Positions 29,768 to 38,754 of a stretch of DNA of 64,000 nucleotides are shown piece by piece; the stretch's first letter is position 1; every line of letters begins with the position of its first letter. The DNA comes from Streptomyces asiaticus (GTDB lineage Bacteria > Actinomycetota > Actinomycetes > Streptomycetales > Streptomycetaceae): NCBI RefSeq assembly GCF_018138715.1, contig NZ_JAGSHX010000001.1, positions 62,001-126,000 of the forward strand. Direction: 5' to 3'. The translations under genes were made by a program, and so were the position numbers. The notes under the pieces are model-generated. The model was given only the letters and a program-made list of their open reading frames with translations. It made no database searches and had not been told where the DNA came from.

Positions 29768-30519
29768 CGGGAAGCCTCCTTGAGTGCGGTGAGCAGTACA
29801 TCGGTGCGGGTGGCGGTGAGCAGGGTGCGGTCGGGGACCTCGGTCCAGCCGGGGTCCTGGTCGTACGGCTCGGAGGCCACCACCACGCCCCGGTCCGGAT
29901 CGGCCAGGTACCACAGGGTGTCGCCCCAGGCGGTGGCGGCGATGGTCTCGCCGTCCAGGAGCAGCAGGTTGAGTCGTGAGCCGGGGGAGGCGGCGGCGAA
30001 CTGTTCGACGGTCTCGGCCAGCGCCTCCGGCGGCGCGTGGCCCAGCCGCAGCCGGTGCAGCACCAGCGCCCAGACGAACGCCGAGTCGCACCGCGCCTCC
30101 AGGCCGAGCAGATCCGCCGGGGGCAGTGCGGCGGTGAGGTCCGCGACCGCGTGCGGCCAGTCGCGGATCGCCCCGTTGTGGCTGAACAGCCAGGTCCCGG
30201 AGGCGAACGGCGAGGCGCCCGCCTCGCCGTCCGCGCTCGCCTCGGTGGCATCCCTTACGGCGGCCATCAGCGCCCCCGTGCGCACCACGCGGGCCAGGTC
30301 GGCGAACGACAGATCGCCCCAGATGGGCCCGGCGCGGCGGTAGCGCGCGGGCACCGGGTCGTCCGACGCGTACCAGCCGACGCCGAACCCGTCGGCGTTG
30401 ACCGTGCCGTGCGCCTGCCGCCGCGGCGCCCACGACTGCCGGAACAGGCTGTTCGCGGGCGCAACGACCACCTCGCCGATGGAGGTCCGCGGCCCGAGGT
30501 AGGCCAGGTGGCGGCACAT
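29764..30519 (-). CDS. egtC: Gamma-glutamyl-hercynylcysteine sulfoxide amidohydrolase EgtC
   Basis: 251 residues, a class II glutamine amidotransferase fold. It begins MCRHLAYLGPRTSIGEVV with the catalytic Cys at position 2 after Met removal. NADGFGVGWYA and WLFSHNGAIRDW are the conserved substrate loops. It removes the gamma-glutamyl group from the EgtB product. The ATG at 30519 overlaps the egtB stop, and its own stop overlaps the egtD TTG start, so the four genes are translationally coupled. Confidence 0.92.
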   Translation of the reverse strand: MCRHLAYLGPRTSIGEVVVAPANSLFRQSWAPRRQAHGTVNADGFGVGWYASDDPVPARYRRAGPIWGDLSFADLARVVRTGALMAAVRDATEASADGEAGASPFASGTWLFSHNGAIRDWPHAVADLTAALPPADLLGLEARCDSAFVWALVLHRLRLGHAPPEALAETVEQFAAASPGSRLNLLLLDGETIAATAWGDTLWYLADPDRGVVVASEPYDQDPGWTEVPDRTLLTATRTDVLLTALKEASR

Positions 30520-31847
30520 CAGGACGCGTCCCGCGCGGTGCGGAAGCCGGAGAAGATCTGGCGGCGGACCGGCAGGTCCCAGTTGCGGAACGTGCCCCGG
30601 CAGGCGACCTCGTCCACCGCGAAGGAACCGCCGCGCAGCACCTTGTGCGACGGGCCGAAGAACACTTCCGAGTACTCGCGGTAGGGGAAGGCGCGGAACC
30701 CCGGGTAGGGCAGGAAGTCGCTCGAGGTCCACTCCCACACATCGCCGATCAGCTGCCGCACCCCCAGCGGGGAGGCGCCCCGCGGATAGCTTCCGGCCGC
30801 CGCGGGCCGCAGATGGCGCTGGCCCAGGTTGGCGTGTTCGGGCGTGGGGTCCTCGTCGCCCCACGGATAGCGCCGGGACCGGCCGCTCTCCGGGTCGTGG
30901 CGGGCGGCCTTCTCCCACTCCTCCTCGGTCGGCAGCCGCCGCCCCGCCCAGCGGGCGTAGGCGTCCGCCTCGTACCAGCTCACATGCACCACCGGCTCCT
31001 CCGGCGGCACCGGCTCCGTCACCCCGAACCGCCGGCGCAGCCACTGCCCGCCCTCGCGCCGCCAGAACAGCGGGGCGGTGAGGCCGTGCTCCTGGATGTA
31101 CGCCCAGCCGTCGGCCGTCCACCAGCGTTGCTCGGTGTAGCCACCGTCCGCGATGAACCGCTCGTACGCGCCGTTGGTCACCGGAGTGGTGTCGATGTGG
31201 AAGGCCGGGACCAGCCGGTGGTGCGCGGGCCGCTCGTTGTCCAGGGCCCAGGGCTCGGCCGAGGTGCCCATGGTGAACGGGCCGCCCGGGACCAGCACCT
31301 CCGCCGGCAGCGCCGCGCCTTCGCCCGCGTCGGGCGGTGGCGGGGCGGTGAGCGCGGCGGGTCCGCGGCGCAGCTGGTGGGTGATGAGCATCGTCTCGTC
31401 GTGCTGCTGCTCATGCTGCGCGATCATGCCGAAGGCGAAGCCCGCGTCGACCAGCGGGGCGCCGCGCAGCTCGATCCGCTCCAGGATGTCCAGCACCCGG
31501 CCGCGCACCTCGTGCACATAGCCGCGGGCCTCGGCGGGCGCCAGCAGCGGCAGGGTGGGCCGCTCGGCACGCGGATGCTCGAAGGCGTCGTATATCGAGT
31601 CGATCTCGGGGCGCAGGGCGTCACGTCCGCCGACCGCGCGCAGCAGCCACTGCTCCTCCTGGTTGCCGATGTGCGCCAGATCCCACACCAGCGGGGACAT
31701 CAAAGGGGAGTGCTGGGCGGTGAGGTCGGGCTCGTCCACGCAGGTGGTGAGGGTGTGGGTGCGGTCGCGCGCGGTGCGCAGCGCCTTCTCGGCGCGCCGG
31801 CGCAGCGCCTCGGGATCGATGGTGGGATCGGAGCCGGGGGCGGTCAT
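30519..31847 (-). CDS. egtB: Ergothioneine sulfoxide synthase EgtB
   Basis: 442 residues. The N-terminal DinB-like domain contributes iron ligands (PLVWDLAHIGNQEEQWL and QHEQQHDETMLITHQLRRG, an HxxxH-type cluster). The C-terminal formylglycine-generating-enzyme-like domain follows (PFTMGTSAEPWALDNERPAH, HVSWYEADAYARWAGRRLPT, VLRGGSFAVDE). It is a non-heme iron enzyme that joins hercynine to gamma-glutamylcysteine with oxygen. The ATG at 31847 overlaps the egtA stop. Length and motifs are complete. Confidence 0.93.
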   Translation of the reverse strand: MTAPGSDPTIDPEALRRRAEKALRTARDRTHTLTTCVDEPDLTAQHSPLMSPLVWDLAHIGNQEEQWLLRAVGGRDALRPEIDSIYDAFEHPRAERPTLPLLAPAEARGYVHEVRGRVLDILERIELRGAPLVDAGFAFGMIAQHEQQHDETMLITHQLRRGPAALTAPPPPDAGEGAALPAEVLVPGGPFTMGTSAEPWALDNERPAHHRLVPAFHIDTTPVTNGAYERFIADGGYTEQRWWTADGWAYIQEHGLTAPLFWRREGGQWLRRRFGVTEPVPPEEPVVHVSWYEADAYARWAGRRLPTEEEWEKAARHDPESGRSRRYPWGDEDPTPEHANLGQRHLRPAAAGSYPRGASPLGVRQLIGDVWEWTSSDFLPYPGFRAFPYREYSEVFFGPSHKVLRGGSFAVDEVACRGTFRNWDLPVRRQIFSGFRTARDAS

Positions 31848-33106
31848 GACCGTCCCTCCTTACCGGTGAGGGGAGCGAGCAGATCGTCGGCGGGACATCG
31901 GCCGCGGAGCACATAGCGGTCGGTGAAGGCGGCGACGGCGGCGGTGATGGCGGGGGAGGCGCCGAGACGCGGCAGCGCGTCCAGCGCCGTGGTGAAGCAG
32001 CTGGCGGCGGCGGTGCGCAGCTCGGGGTCGGCCAGACCGTGGCGGGCCGCGGCGCGCCACAGCGGATTGCCCGGCGCGGGGCGGGCGCCGGCCGTCTCGG
32101 CGAGCGGTTTCACCACCCGGTAAACCGTTTCAGCAGCCTCGGGATCGTCGAAGAGCGCGACCGTGACGGCGAGCGGGACGATCCATCCGTCCTCGCCGCT
32201 CTGCGCGTCGATCATGCGCAGTTCCAGATGGCCGCGCGGGCGGACGGGGGGAAAGAGCGTGGAGATGTGGAAGTCGAGGTCGTCGTGGGTGGGTGGCCGG
32301 GGCAGCCCCGTGCGGGCCCACTGGCGGAAGGTCACCCCGGACGGCACCGTCCAGGGCGCCTTCTCGTCCCGGATGGCCATCACGGGCGCGTCCAGCACGT
32401 AGTGGGCCCAGGCCGTGCGGGGATCGCGGCCGTCGGCCGGGGCGTGGGTGCGTCCGGGCTCCATCGCCGTCCACAGCGCCTGCCGGGTGGAGCGGTAGCC
32501 CGTGGGGCGGCCCTGGCGCAGGGGTGAGTTGGCGAACGCGGCGGTGAGCACCGCGCCCAGCAGATGGGCGAGCCGCCAGCGCCGTGCCATGCCGAGCGGT
32601 CCGGGCTCCTCGTGCCCGGCGTCCACACAGACCTGCACGGAGGCGGTGTTGCACATCATGGAGCGCCCGGCCGGCCCCCGGCGGTCGAAGTAGGTCTCCA
32701 TGCACTCGTACCGGGGCGTGGTGAGGAAGCGTCTCGGTGGGCGCCAGGGGTCATGTCCGTGGCCGGCGAGCCCGAGGCCCAGGCCGGTGAGTACGGAACG
32801 TACGAGAACCAGATCGGCGGCCGCGGACTCCACACACGCGGTGAGGGAGTCGGCCGGGAGGGAGCTGAGCTCCACCTGACCGCCGGGTTCGAAGGTGATG
32901 GCGGACCGCAGTGGCAGTCCGCGCAGGGCGGTGACGGCGGCTTCGAGCCGGGCCGCCTCGACGGGTCGTGCGGGGTCGTGCGGGTCGTACAGGAGCCATT
33001 CGAGTTCGACTCCGATGCGGCGCGGCGGCCCGGTCTTGAAACAGATGCCGTGCAGCCTGGCCTCCATCTCGGCCTCGCTGATCGCCTTGTCGTCGGGCAC
33101 AGTCAT
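31844..33106 (-). CDS. egtA: Glutamate-cysteine ligase EgtA
   Basis: 420 residues of the plant/actinobacterial glutamate-cysteine ligase (GCS2-like) family. Landmarks: GVELEWLLYDPHDP, ITFEPGGQVELSSLPA, YFDRRGPAGRSMMCNTASVQ and HLELRMIDAQSGEDGWIVPL. It makes gamma-glutamylcysteine for EgtB. It is first in egtABCD. Starting at ATG 33106, it has a close GGGAG just upstream. It diverges from the quinone oxidoreductase gene across a 241-base gap. egtE (PLP-dependent lyase, the last step) is not in this cluster. Confidence 0.9.
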   Translation of the reverse strand: MTVPDDKAISEAEMEARLHGICFKTGPPRRIGVELEWLLYDPHDPARPVEAARLEAAVTALRGLPLRSAITFEPGGQVELSSLPADSLTACVESAAADLVLVRSVLTGLGLGLAGHGHDPWRPPRRFLTTPRYECMETYFDRRGPAGRSMMCNTASVQVCVDAGHEEPGPLGMARRWRLAHLLGAVLTAAFANSPLRQGRPTGYRSTRQALWTAMEPGRTHAPADGRDPRTAWAHYVLDAPVMAIRDEKAPWTVPSGVTFRQWARTGLPRPPTHDDLDFHISTLFPPVRPRGHLELRMIDAQSGEDGWIVPLAVTVALFDDPEAAETVYRVVKPLAETAGARPAPGNPLWRAAARHGLADPELRTAAASCFTTALDALPRLGASPAITAAVAAFTDRYVLRGRCPADDLLAPLTGKEGRS

Positions 33107-33277
33107 CTCCCGTCCCGTTCCGGCAACGGCTCGCTGGGAAACGAACCGATATGTCGCCGTCCACTCTTAACTGCCGACGCGCCGGGCTCAAGGGTGCCTC
33201 CAGAGTTGCACAAGAGTTCATCCGCCGCCGGGTGGGCAGGTGAGGATGGCTGACGGTGGTGGCGGTTCCGCTCCTCG

Positions 33278-33290
33278 TACCGACTGGTTA
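33278..33290. promoter_or_regulatory. Possible TetR-type half-palindrome overlapping a promoter
   Basis: TACCGACTGGTTA at 33278-33290 contains ACC-N4-GGT symmetry and overlaps a plausible -10 (TAGTAT, 33289-33294), about 50 bases before the quinone oxidoreductase start. Similar short motifs precede some fatty-acyl dehydrogenase operons, but symmetry is weak. Confidence 0.3.
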
Positions 33291-33347
33291 GTATGTTCGA
33301 CCCGGCGCGGTACCGCGTTCCGACGATCCGTTTGTGGAGGCCACCGG

Positions 33348-34349
33348 ATGCAGGCATGGCGAGTGCACGACAATGGCGAGCCCGGTGAGGTCATGCGCCT
33401 CGACGAGGTGCCGGACCCCCAGGCGGGCCCGGGACAGCTGCTGCTGCGGGTCAGGGCCGTCAACGTCAACTTCCCCGACGCCCTGCTGTGCCGCGGCCAG
33501 TACCAGGTGCGGCCGCCCCTGCCCTTCACCCCCGGCGTCGAGGTGTGCGGCGAGGTCGTCGCCCTCGGCGAGGGTGTCGAGGGCGTGGTCGGCTCCCGCG
33601 TCCTGGCCACGCCCACGCTTCCCGCGGGCGGCTTCGCCGAGCTGGTGCCCGTGGCGGCGGCGGCCGCGCTGCCCGCGCCCGACGCCCTGGACGACGCCGA
33701 GGCCGCGGCGCTGCACATCGGCTACCAGACCGGCTGGTTCGGCCTGCACCGCAGGGCCCGCATCCAGTCCGGCGAGACGCTCCTGGTGCACGCCGCCGCC
33801 GGCGGGGTCGGCAGCGCCGCCGTCCAGCTCGGCAAGGCGGCCGGGGCCACCGTGATCGGCGTCGTCGGCGGCGAGGACAAGGCCCGGGTCGCCCGCGAAC
33901 TCGGCTGCGACCTCGTCCTCGACCGGCGCGCCGACGACATCGTGGCGGCCGTCAAGGAGGCCACCGGCGGACGCGGCGCGGACGTCGTCTACGACCCGGT
34001 CGGCGGCGACGCCTTCGTCAAGTCCGTCAAATGCGTCGCCTTCGAGGGCCGCATCGTGGTCGTCGGCTTCGCCAGCGGCGTCGTCCCCCAGGCCGCCCTC
34101 AACCACGCCCTGGTCAAGAACTACGCCATCCTCGGCCTCCACTGGGGCCTGTACAACACCCACGACCCGGCCGCGATCCGCGCCTGCCACGAGGAGCTGA
34201 CCAAGCTCGCCGCACAGGGCACCGTCAAACCGCTGGTCAGCGAGCGCGTCCCGCTGCAGGGCGCGGCCGACGCCGTCCAGCGCGTCGCCGACGGCGTGAC
34301 CACCGGCCGTGTGGTCGTCGTCCCCGGGCAGGCCGGAGGGGACCGATGA
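33348..34349 (+). CDS. NADPH:quinone oxidoreductase family protein (zinc-independent MDR)
   Basis: 333 residues of the medium-chain dehydrogenase/reductase superfamily. A GroES-like N-terminal half (VNVNFPDALLCRGQYQVRPP, PFTPGVEVCGEVV) and a Rossmann half (LLVHAAAGGVGSAAVQLGKA, DVVYDPVGGDAF) are complete. Zinc-ligand Cys clusters are lacking, as in quinone or enoyl reductases. The ATG at 33348 follows GGAGG with seven bases of spacing. It overlaps the next gene by ATGA and leads a three-gene operon with two acyl-CoA dehydrogenases, suggesting reduction of an enoyl-CoA or ketone in the same breakdown pathway. The substrate is unknown. Confidence 0.85.
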   Translation: MQAWRVHDNGEPGEVMRLDEVPDPQAGPGQLLLRVRAVNVNFPDALLCRGQYQVRPPLPFTPGVEVCGEVVALGEGVEGVVGSRVLATPTLPAGGFAELVPVAAAAALPAPDALDDAEAAALHIGYQTGWFGLHRRARIQSGETLLVHAAAGGVGSAAVQLGKAAGATVIGVVGGEDKARVARELGCDLVLDRRADDIVAAVKEATGGRGADVVYDPVGGDAFVKSVKCVAFEGRIVVVGFASGVVPQAALNHALVKNYAILGLHWGLYNTHDPAAIRACHEELTKLAAQGTVKPLVSERVPLQGAADAVQRVADGVTTGRVVVVPGQAGGDR

Positions 34350-35551
34350 GCACCACCCGGCACCGCCCCGCCGTGGACGCCGACGAGCTGCGCCGCCGCG
34401 TCCGCGAACTCCTGGACGCCCATCCGCCCGCCACCACCGACCGGCTGGACTTCCTGCGCGCCCGCTTCGACGCCGGGCTCGCCTGGGTGCACTACCCGGC
34501 CGGACTCGGCGGCCTGGACGCCCCGCGCTCCCTTCAGGCCGTCGTCGACGCCGAGCTGGCGGCCGCGGGGGCGCCCGACAACGACCCCCGCCGCATCGGC
34601 ATCGGCCTCGGCATGGCCGCCCCCACCATCCTCGGCTTCGGCACCGACGAGCAGCGGGAGCGGCTGCTGCGCCCGCTGTGGACCGGCGAGGAGGTGTGGT
34701 GCCAGCTGTTCAGCGAGCCCGGCGCCGGATCCGACCTCGCGGCGCTCGCCACCCGGGCGGTGCGCGACGGCGACGACTGGGTGGTCGACGGACAGAAGGT
34801 CTGGACCTCCAGCGCCCATCTCGCCCGCTGGGCCATCCTCATCGCCCGCACCGACCCCGACCAGCCCAAACACCGCGGCATCAGCTACTTCATCTGCGAT
34901 ATGACCGACCCCGGGGTCGAGGTCCGGCCACTGCGCCAGATCACCGGCGAGGCGGAGTTCAACGAGGTCTTCCTCACCGGTGTGCGCATCCCCGACAGCC
35001 GGCGGCTCGGCGAGATCGGCGAGGGCTGGCGGGTCGCCCAGACCACCCTGATGAACGAGCGGGTCGCCATCGGCGGCGGCCGCGTCCCCCGCGAGGGCGG
35101 CATGATCGGCCTCGTCGCCGACACCTGGCGCGAGCGGCCCGAACTGCGCACCCACGACCTCCACCAGCGGCTGCTGCGGCTGTGGGTGGAGTCCGAGGCG
35201 GCCCGGCTCGCGGGCGAGCGGCTGCGCCAGCAGCTCGCGGTCGGCCAGCCCGGCCCCGAGGGCTCGGCCATGAAACTCGCCTTCGCCCGCCTCAACCAGC
35301 AGATCAGCGCGCTGGAGGTCGAGCTGCTGGGAGAGGAGGGGCTGCTCTACGACGACTGGACGCTGCGCCGCCCCGAACTGGTGGACTTCACCGGGCGCGA
35401 GGCCGGCTACCGCTATCTGCGCGCCAAGGGCAACTCCATCGAGGGCGGCACCTCGGAGGTGCTGCTCAACATCATCGCCGAACGCGTCCTGGGCCTGCCG
35501 CCCGAGCCGCGGACCGACAAGGACGTCCCGTGGAAGGACCTGCCCCGATGA
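34346..35551 (+). CDS. Acyl-CoA dehydrogenase, catalytic-type subunit
   Basis: 401 residues. Typical acyl-CoA dehydrogenase features: WCQLFSEPGAGSDLAALATR, GQKVWTSSAHLARWAILIAR, and the C-terminal GNSIEGGTSEVLLNIIAERV, where Glu at about residue 366 corresponds to the catalytic base. It should introduce the alpha-beta double bond and pass electrons to ETF. It overlaps the genes on both sides by ATGA. Pairing with the following paralogue, which lacks this Glu, suggests an alpha2-beta2 heterotetramer like the steroid-type enzymes of mycobacteria. Substrate inferred only broadly (bulky or cyclic acyl-CoA). Confidence 0.85.
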   Translation: MSTTRHRPAVDADELRRRVRELLDAHPPATTDRLDFLRARFDAGLAWVHYPAGLGGLDAPRSLQAVVDAELAAAGAPDNDPRRIGIGLGMAAPTILGFGTDEQRERLLRPLWTGEEVWCQLFSEPGAGSDLAALATRAVRDGDDWVVDGQKVWTSSAHLARWAILIARTDPDQPKHRGISYFICDMTDPGVEVRPLRQITGEAEFNEVFLTGVRIPDSRRLGEIGEGWRVAQTTLMNERVAIGGGRVPREGGMIGLVADTWRERPELRTHDLHQRLLRLWVESEAARLAGERLRQQLAVGQPGPEGSAMKLAFARLNQQISALEVELLGEEGLLYDDWTLRRPELVDFTGREAGYRYLRAKGNSIEGGTSEVLLNIIAERVLGLPPEPRTDKDVPWKDLPR

Positions 35552-36699
35552 GCACCGCCGACCTGCTCTACTCCGAGGCGGAGGACGATCTTCGCGCGGC
35601 CGTACGGTCGCTGCTCACCGACCGCTGCCCGCCCGCCGCGGTGATCTCCGAGGCCGAGAGCGGCCGGGCGTACGACGTGGCGTTGTGGCGCGCGCTGGGC
35701 GCCGAGATGGGCACCGCTGGGCTGCTGGTGCCGGACAAGCTCGGCGGCCAGGGCGCCACCGCGCGGGAGGCGGCGGTGGTGATGGAGGAGCTCGGCCGCG
35801 CCGTCGCCCCCGTGCCGTACCTCACCAGCGCCGTCCTCGCCGCCGCCACCCTGCTCGGCTGCGACACCGACCAGGAGGCCGTGGCCCGGCTGCTCGGCGC
35901 GGTCGCCGAGGGCCGTACGGTCGGCGCCCTCGCGGTGCCGCTGTCCACCGTGGCCGTGGTGCCCGGCGGCGGGTCCGGCGCGCCCGCCGCGACCGTGCGG
36001 GCCGATGGCGACTCCACGCTCAGCGGCCAGGTCTCCGGTGTCGCGGGCGCGGCGGGCGCCGATCTGCTGCTCGTCCCCGCCACCGGCGCGGACGGCTACG
36101 GTCTTTACGCCGTGGAGACCGCCGAGACCAGTGTCACCGTCGAACCCCTCACCTCGCTCGACCTCACCCGCCCGCTCGCCGCGGTGACCCTCACCGGCGC
36201 CCCGGCCCGCCGGCTGGCCGGGCCCGGCCGGGCCGAGGCGGCCATCGGGCGGGCGCTGCTGACCGGGGCCGGACTGCTCGCCTCCGAGCAGCTGGGCGTG
36301 GCCGAATGGTGTCTGACCGAGACCGTCCGCCACACCAAGGAGCGCCATCAGTTCGGGCGCCCCATCGGCTCGTTCCAGGCGCTCAAGCACCGCATGGCCG
36401 CGCTGTGGCTGGAGCTGGTCTCGGCGCGCGCCACCGCCCGGTACGCCGCCGACGCGCTGGCCACGGACAGCCCGGACGCGGCGGTCGCGGTGGCGGTGGC
36501 CCAGGCGCACTGTGCCGAGGTGGCGGTGCACGCGGCCGAGGAGTGCGTCCAGCTGCACGGCGGCATCGGCATGACCTGGGAGCACCCGGCGCATCTGTAT
36601 CTCAAGCGGGCCAAGAGCGACCAGCTCGCGCTGGGCACCCCCGGCCGCCACCGGCAGGCGCTCGCCGGGCTGGTGGATCTGCCGGCCCCCACCGGCTGA
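35548..36699 (+). CDS. Acyl-CoA dehydrogenase, non-catalytic-type partner subunit
   Basis: 383 residues. The N-terminal and C-terminal helical domains are clear (MGTAGLLVPDKLGGQGATAR, HTKERHQFGRPIGSFQALKH, CVQLHGGIGMTWEHPAHLYL). The position of the catalytic Glu motif instead reads KSDQLALGTPGRHR with no Glu. The middle beta-domain is also divergent (no SEPGAGSD). This is the pattern of the structural subunit in heterotetrameric acyl-CoA dehydrogenases. The ATG at 35548 overlaps the stop of its partner. It ends the operon. Confidence 0.83.
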   Translation: MSTADLLYSEAEDDLRAAVRSLLTDRCPPAAVISEAESGRAYDVALWRALGAEMGTAGLLVPDKLGGQGATAREAAVVMEELGRAVAPVPYLTSAVLAAATLLGCDTDQEAVARLLGAVAEGRTVGALAVPLSTVAVVPGGGSGAPAATVRADGDSTLSGQVSGVAGAAGADLLLVPATGADGYGLYAVETAETSVTVEPLTSLDLTRPLAAVTLTGAPARRLAGPGRAEAAIGRALLTGAGLLASEQLGVAEWCLTETVRHTKERHQFGRPIGSFQALKHRMAALWLELVSARATARYAADALATDSPDAAVAVAVAQAHCAEVAVHAAEECVQLHGGIGMTWEHPAHLYLKRAKSDQLALGTPGRHRQALAGLVDLPAPTG

Positions 36700-36820
36700 C
36701 CGGCCGGCGGCCCCACCGGCCGACCCGCCGGATCCGGCGAACCCGCCCCCGCTCCGCGATCACGCCACTAGAGTGCCGAACAGCTGTGCGGCACGTCGGG
36801 TGAGTCCGGAACGGGGGCAC

Positions 36821-38359
36821 ATGGTGAGCGACTTCGACTACATCGTGGTGGGGGCGGGGTCGGCGGGCGCCGTGGTGGCGGCCCGGCTGACCGAAGCCCC
36901 GGACGTACGGGTGCTGCTGCTGGAGGCCGGGAAGGACGACGCGGCAGCGCAGATCCACGACCCCACCGCGTGGTTCAGCCTCATCGGGGGCGAGCACGAC
37001 TGGGGCTACACCACCGTCCCGCAGCCGGGGCTGGCCGGGCATCCGCAGGCCGCCGTGCGCGGCAAGGTGCTCGGCGGCTCCAGCAGCATCAATGTGATGA
37101 CCTACGTCCGGGGCCACCTCGGCACCTTCGACGCCTGGGCCGCCGACGGCTGCCCCGGCTGGGACGCCGCCTCGGTGCTGGAGACCTTCCGCGCCCTGGA
37201 GCACGCCGAGGACCGCGACCCGCGCTTCCGCGGCACCGGCGGCCCGCTGCGGCTCAGCCGGGCCGTGACGCCCAACCCGCTGAGCACCGCCTTCCTCGAC
37301 GCCGCCAAGGAACTCGGCTACCCCTACAACGACGACTTCAACGGCGCGGAGAGCGACGGCGCCGGACGCCATGAGTGGACCATCCACGAGGGGCGCCGCC
37401 AGAGCACGGCGGTCGCCTATCTCGATCCGGCGATGGACCGCCCCAACCTCACCGTGCGCACCGAGGCCCACGCACAGCGGCTGCTCTTCGAGGGCACCCG
37501 CTGCGTCGGGGTCGAATACGCGGGCTCCGGCGGTTATGCGGGCTCCGGCGGTGTGGCACGTCGGGTGCGCGCGGCGCGTGAGGTCATCGTGTGCGCGGGC
37601 TCGGTGGACTCGCCCAAGCTGCTGATGCTCTCCGGAATCGGCCCGGCCGGCCATCTGCGCGAGGTGGGCGTCCCGGTGCTGGTGGACGCCCCCGAGGTGG
37701 GGGCCAATCTCCAGGACCACCCCCTGGTCGGGCTGGTCCACGAGGCGGGCACTCCGCTGCCGCCGCCTCCGCCGACCACCGCCGAGGCCGCCCTGTTCAC
37801 CCGGACCGCCCCCGGGGTGCCCCGCCCCGACCTCGAGGTGTTCCTCTTTCACATCCCGTTCCACCCCAGGCTGCTGCCGTTCCCGCCGAACAGCTTCACC
37901 CTGACCGTCGCCGCGATGCAGCCCCACAGCCGGGGCACGGTCCGGCTCTCCGGCGCGGACCCCGAGGACCGGCCGCTGATCGACCCCGGCTATCTCAGCG
38001 ACGGAAGGGACCTCGCCACCCTGGTCCAGGGGGTCGAACTGGCCCGGTCGCTGGCGGCCACCGACGCGTTCGAGGCATGGCAGCCGCGCGAACTGCTGCC
38101 CGGCCCCGGGGTGACCGACCGGGACGGCCTGGCCGACTTCGTCCGCGAGAACACCGGCACCTACTTCCACCACGTCGGCACCTGCCGGATGGGCGGGGAC
38201 GAGCAATCGGTGGTGGACCCCCGGCTGCGCGTCCGCGGCGTCGACGGGCTGCGGGTCGCCGATGGATCGATCATGCCGTCGATCGTCTCGGCCAATACCA
38301 ACGCGGCCTGCGTCATGATCGGCGAGATGGCCGCCGAACTGATCCGCGCCGACGCCTGA
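36821..38359 (+). CDS. GMC-family FAD oxidoreductase (choline dehydrogenase-like)
   Basis: 512 residues. The FAD motif is DYIVVGAGSAGAVVAARLTE, the GMC signature GKVLGGSSSINVMTYVRGH, and the C-terminal catalytic His segment is YFHHVGTCRMGGDE with SANTNAACVMIGEM. It oxidises an alcohol at the hydroxyl carbon. Betaine aldehyde dehydrogenase is not adjacent, so a choline assignment is unsupported. The ATG at 36821 was chosen over the GTG at 36824. An 18-bp imperfect duplication encodes YAGSGG twice (37517-37552) on the surface near the FAD-binding beta-sheet. Confidence 0.87.
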   Translation: MVSDFDYIVVGAGSAGAVVAARLTEAPDVRVLLLEAGKDDAAAQIHDPTAWFSLIGGEHDWGYTTVPQPGLAGHPQAAVRGKVLGGSSSINVMTYVRGHLGTFDAWAADGCPGWDAASVLETFRALEHAEDRDPRFRGTGGPLRLSRAVTPNPLSTAFLDAAKELGYPYNDDFNGAESDGAGRHEWTIHEGRRQSTAVAYLDPAMDRPNLTVRTEAHAQRLLFEGTRCVGVEYAGSGGYAGSGGVARRVRAAREVIVCAGSVDSPKLLMLSGIGPAGHLREVGVPVLVDAPEVGANLQDHPLVGLVHEAGTPLPPPPPTTAEAALFTRTAPGVPRPDLEVFLFHIPFHPRLLPFPPNSFTLTVAAMQPHSRGTVRLSGADPEDRPLIDPGYLSDGRDLATLVQGVELARSLAATDAFEAWQPRELLPGPGVTDRDGLADFVRENTGTYFHHVGTCRMGGDEQSVVDPRLRVRGVDGLRVADGSIMPSIVSANTNAACVMIGEMAAELIRADA

Positions 38360-38523
38360 CGGGGCTCACCGCGCCCGCTCACCGCGCGGCGGCGACCGCC
38401 TGGAGGTAACCGAACAGCAGATCGGCACCCGTATGGAGCACCAGGTGACGGCGGTCCAGGGGCGATTCTGGGCCACACTGACGGCCGGATTCCGATGCTC
38501 CGTAGTGGCCGAGGAGGCTCCCC

Positions 38524-38718
38524 ATGGCCATTTCCATCTCCGTGGTCCTGCTGCTTCTGATCCTCACAGTGGTGTTTCTCCGCAGCGGCGGACTGCGCAT
38601 CTCGCATGCGCTGGTCTGTGTGACGCTCGGCTTCTACCTGGCGAGCAGCAGCGTGGCGCCCACCATCTCCGAGGGGCTGGCGGCCACCGCGGACGTGGTC
38701 AGCAGCGTCCGTCCCTGA
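38524..38718 (+). CDS. Small membrane protein of unknown function
   Basis: 64 residues with two hydrophobic helices (AISISVVLLLLILTVVFL at 2-19 and LVCVTLGFYLASSSVA at 30-45) joined by a short basic loop. The ATG at 38524 has GAGGAGG upstream (38512-38518). I recall similar small proteins in other Streptomyces but know no function. Third-position GC is lower in the first helix because of Ile and Leu codons. It converges on the first encapsulin gene with a 36-base gap. Confidence 0.65.
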   Translation: MAISISVVLLLLILTVVFLRSGGLRISHALVCVTLGFYLASSSVAPTISEGLAATADVVSSVRP

Positions 38719-38754
38719 TCCACGCCCGCGGCGACCGGTCTCCGACGGCCGGGC

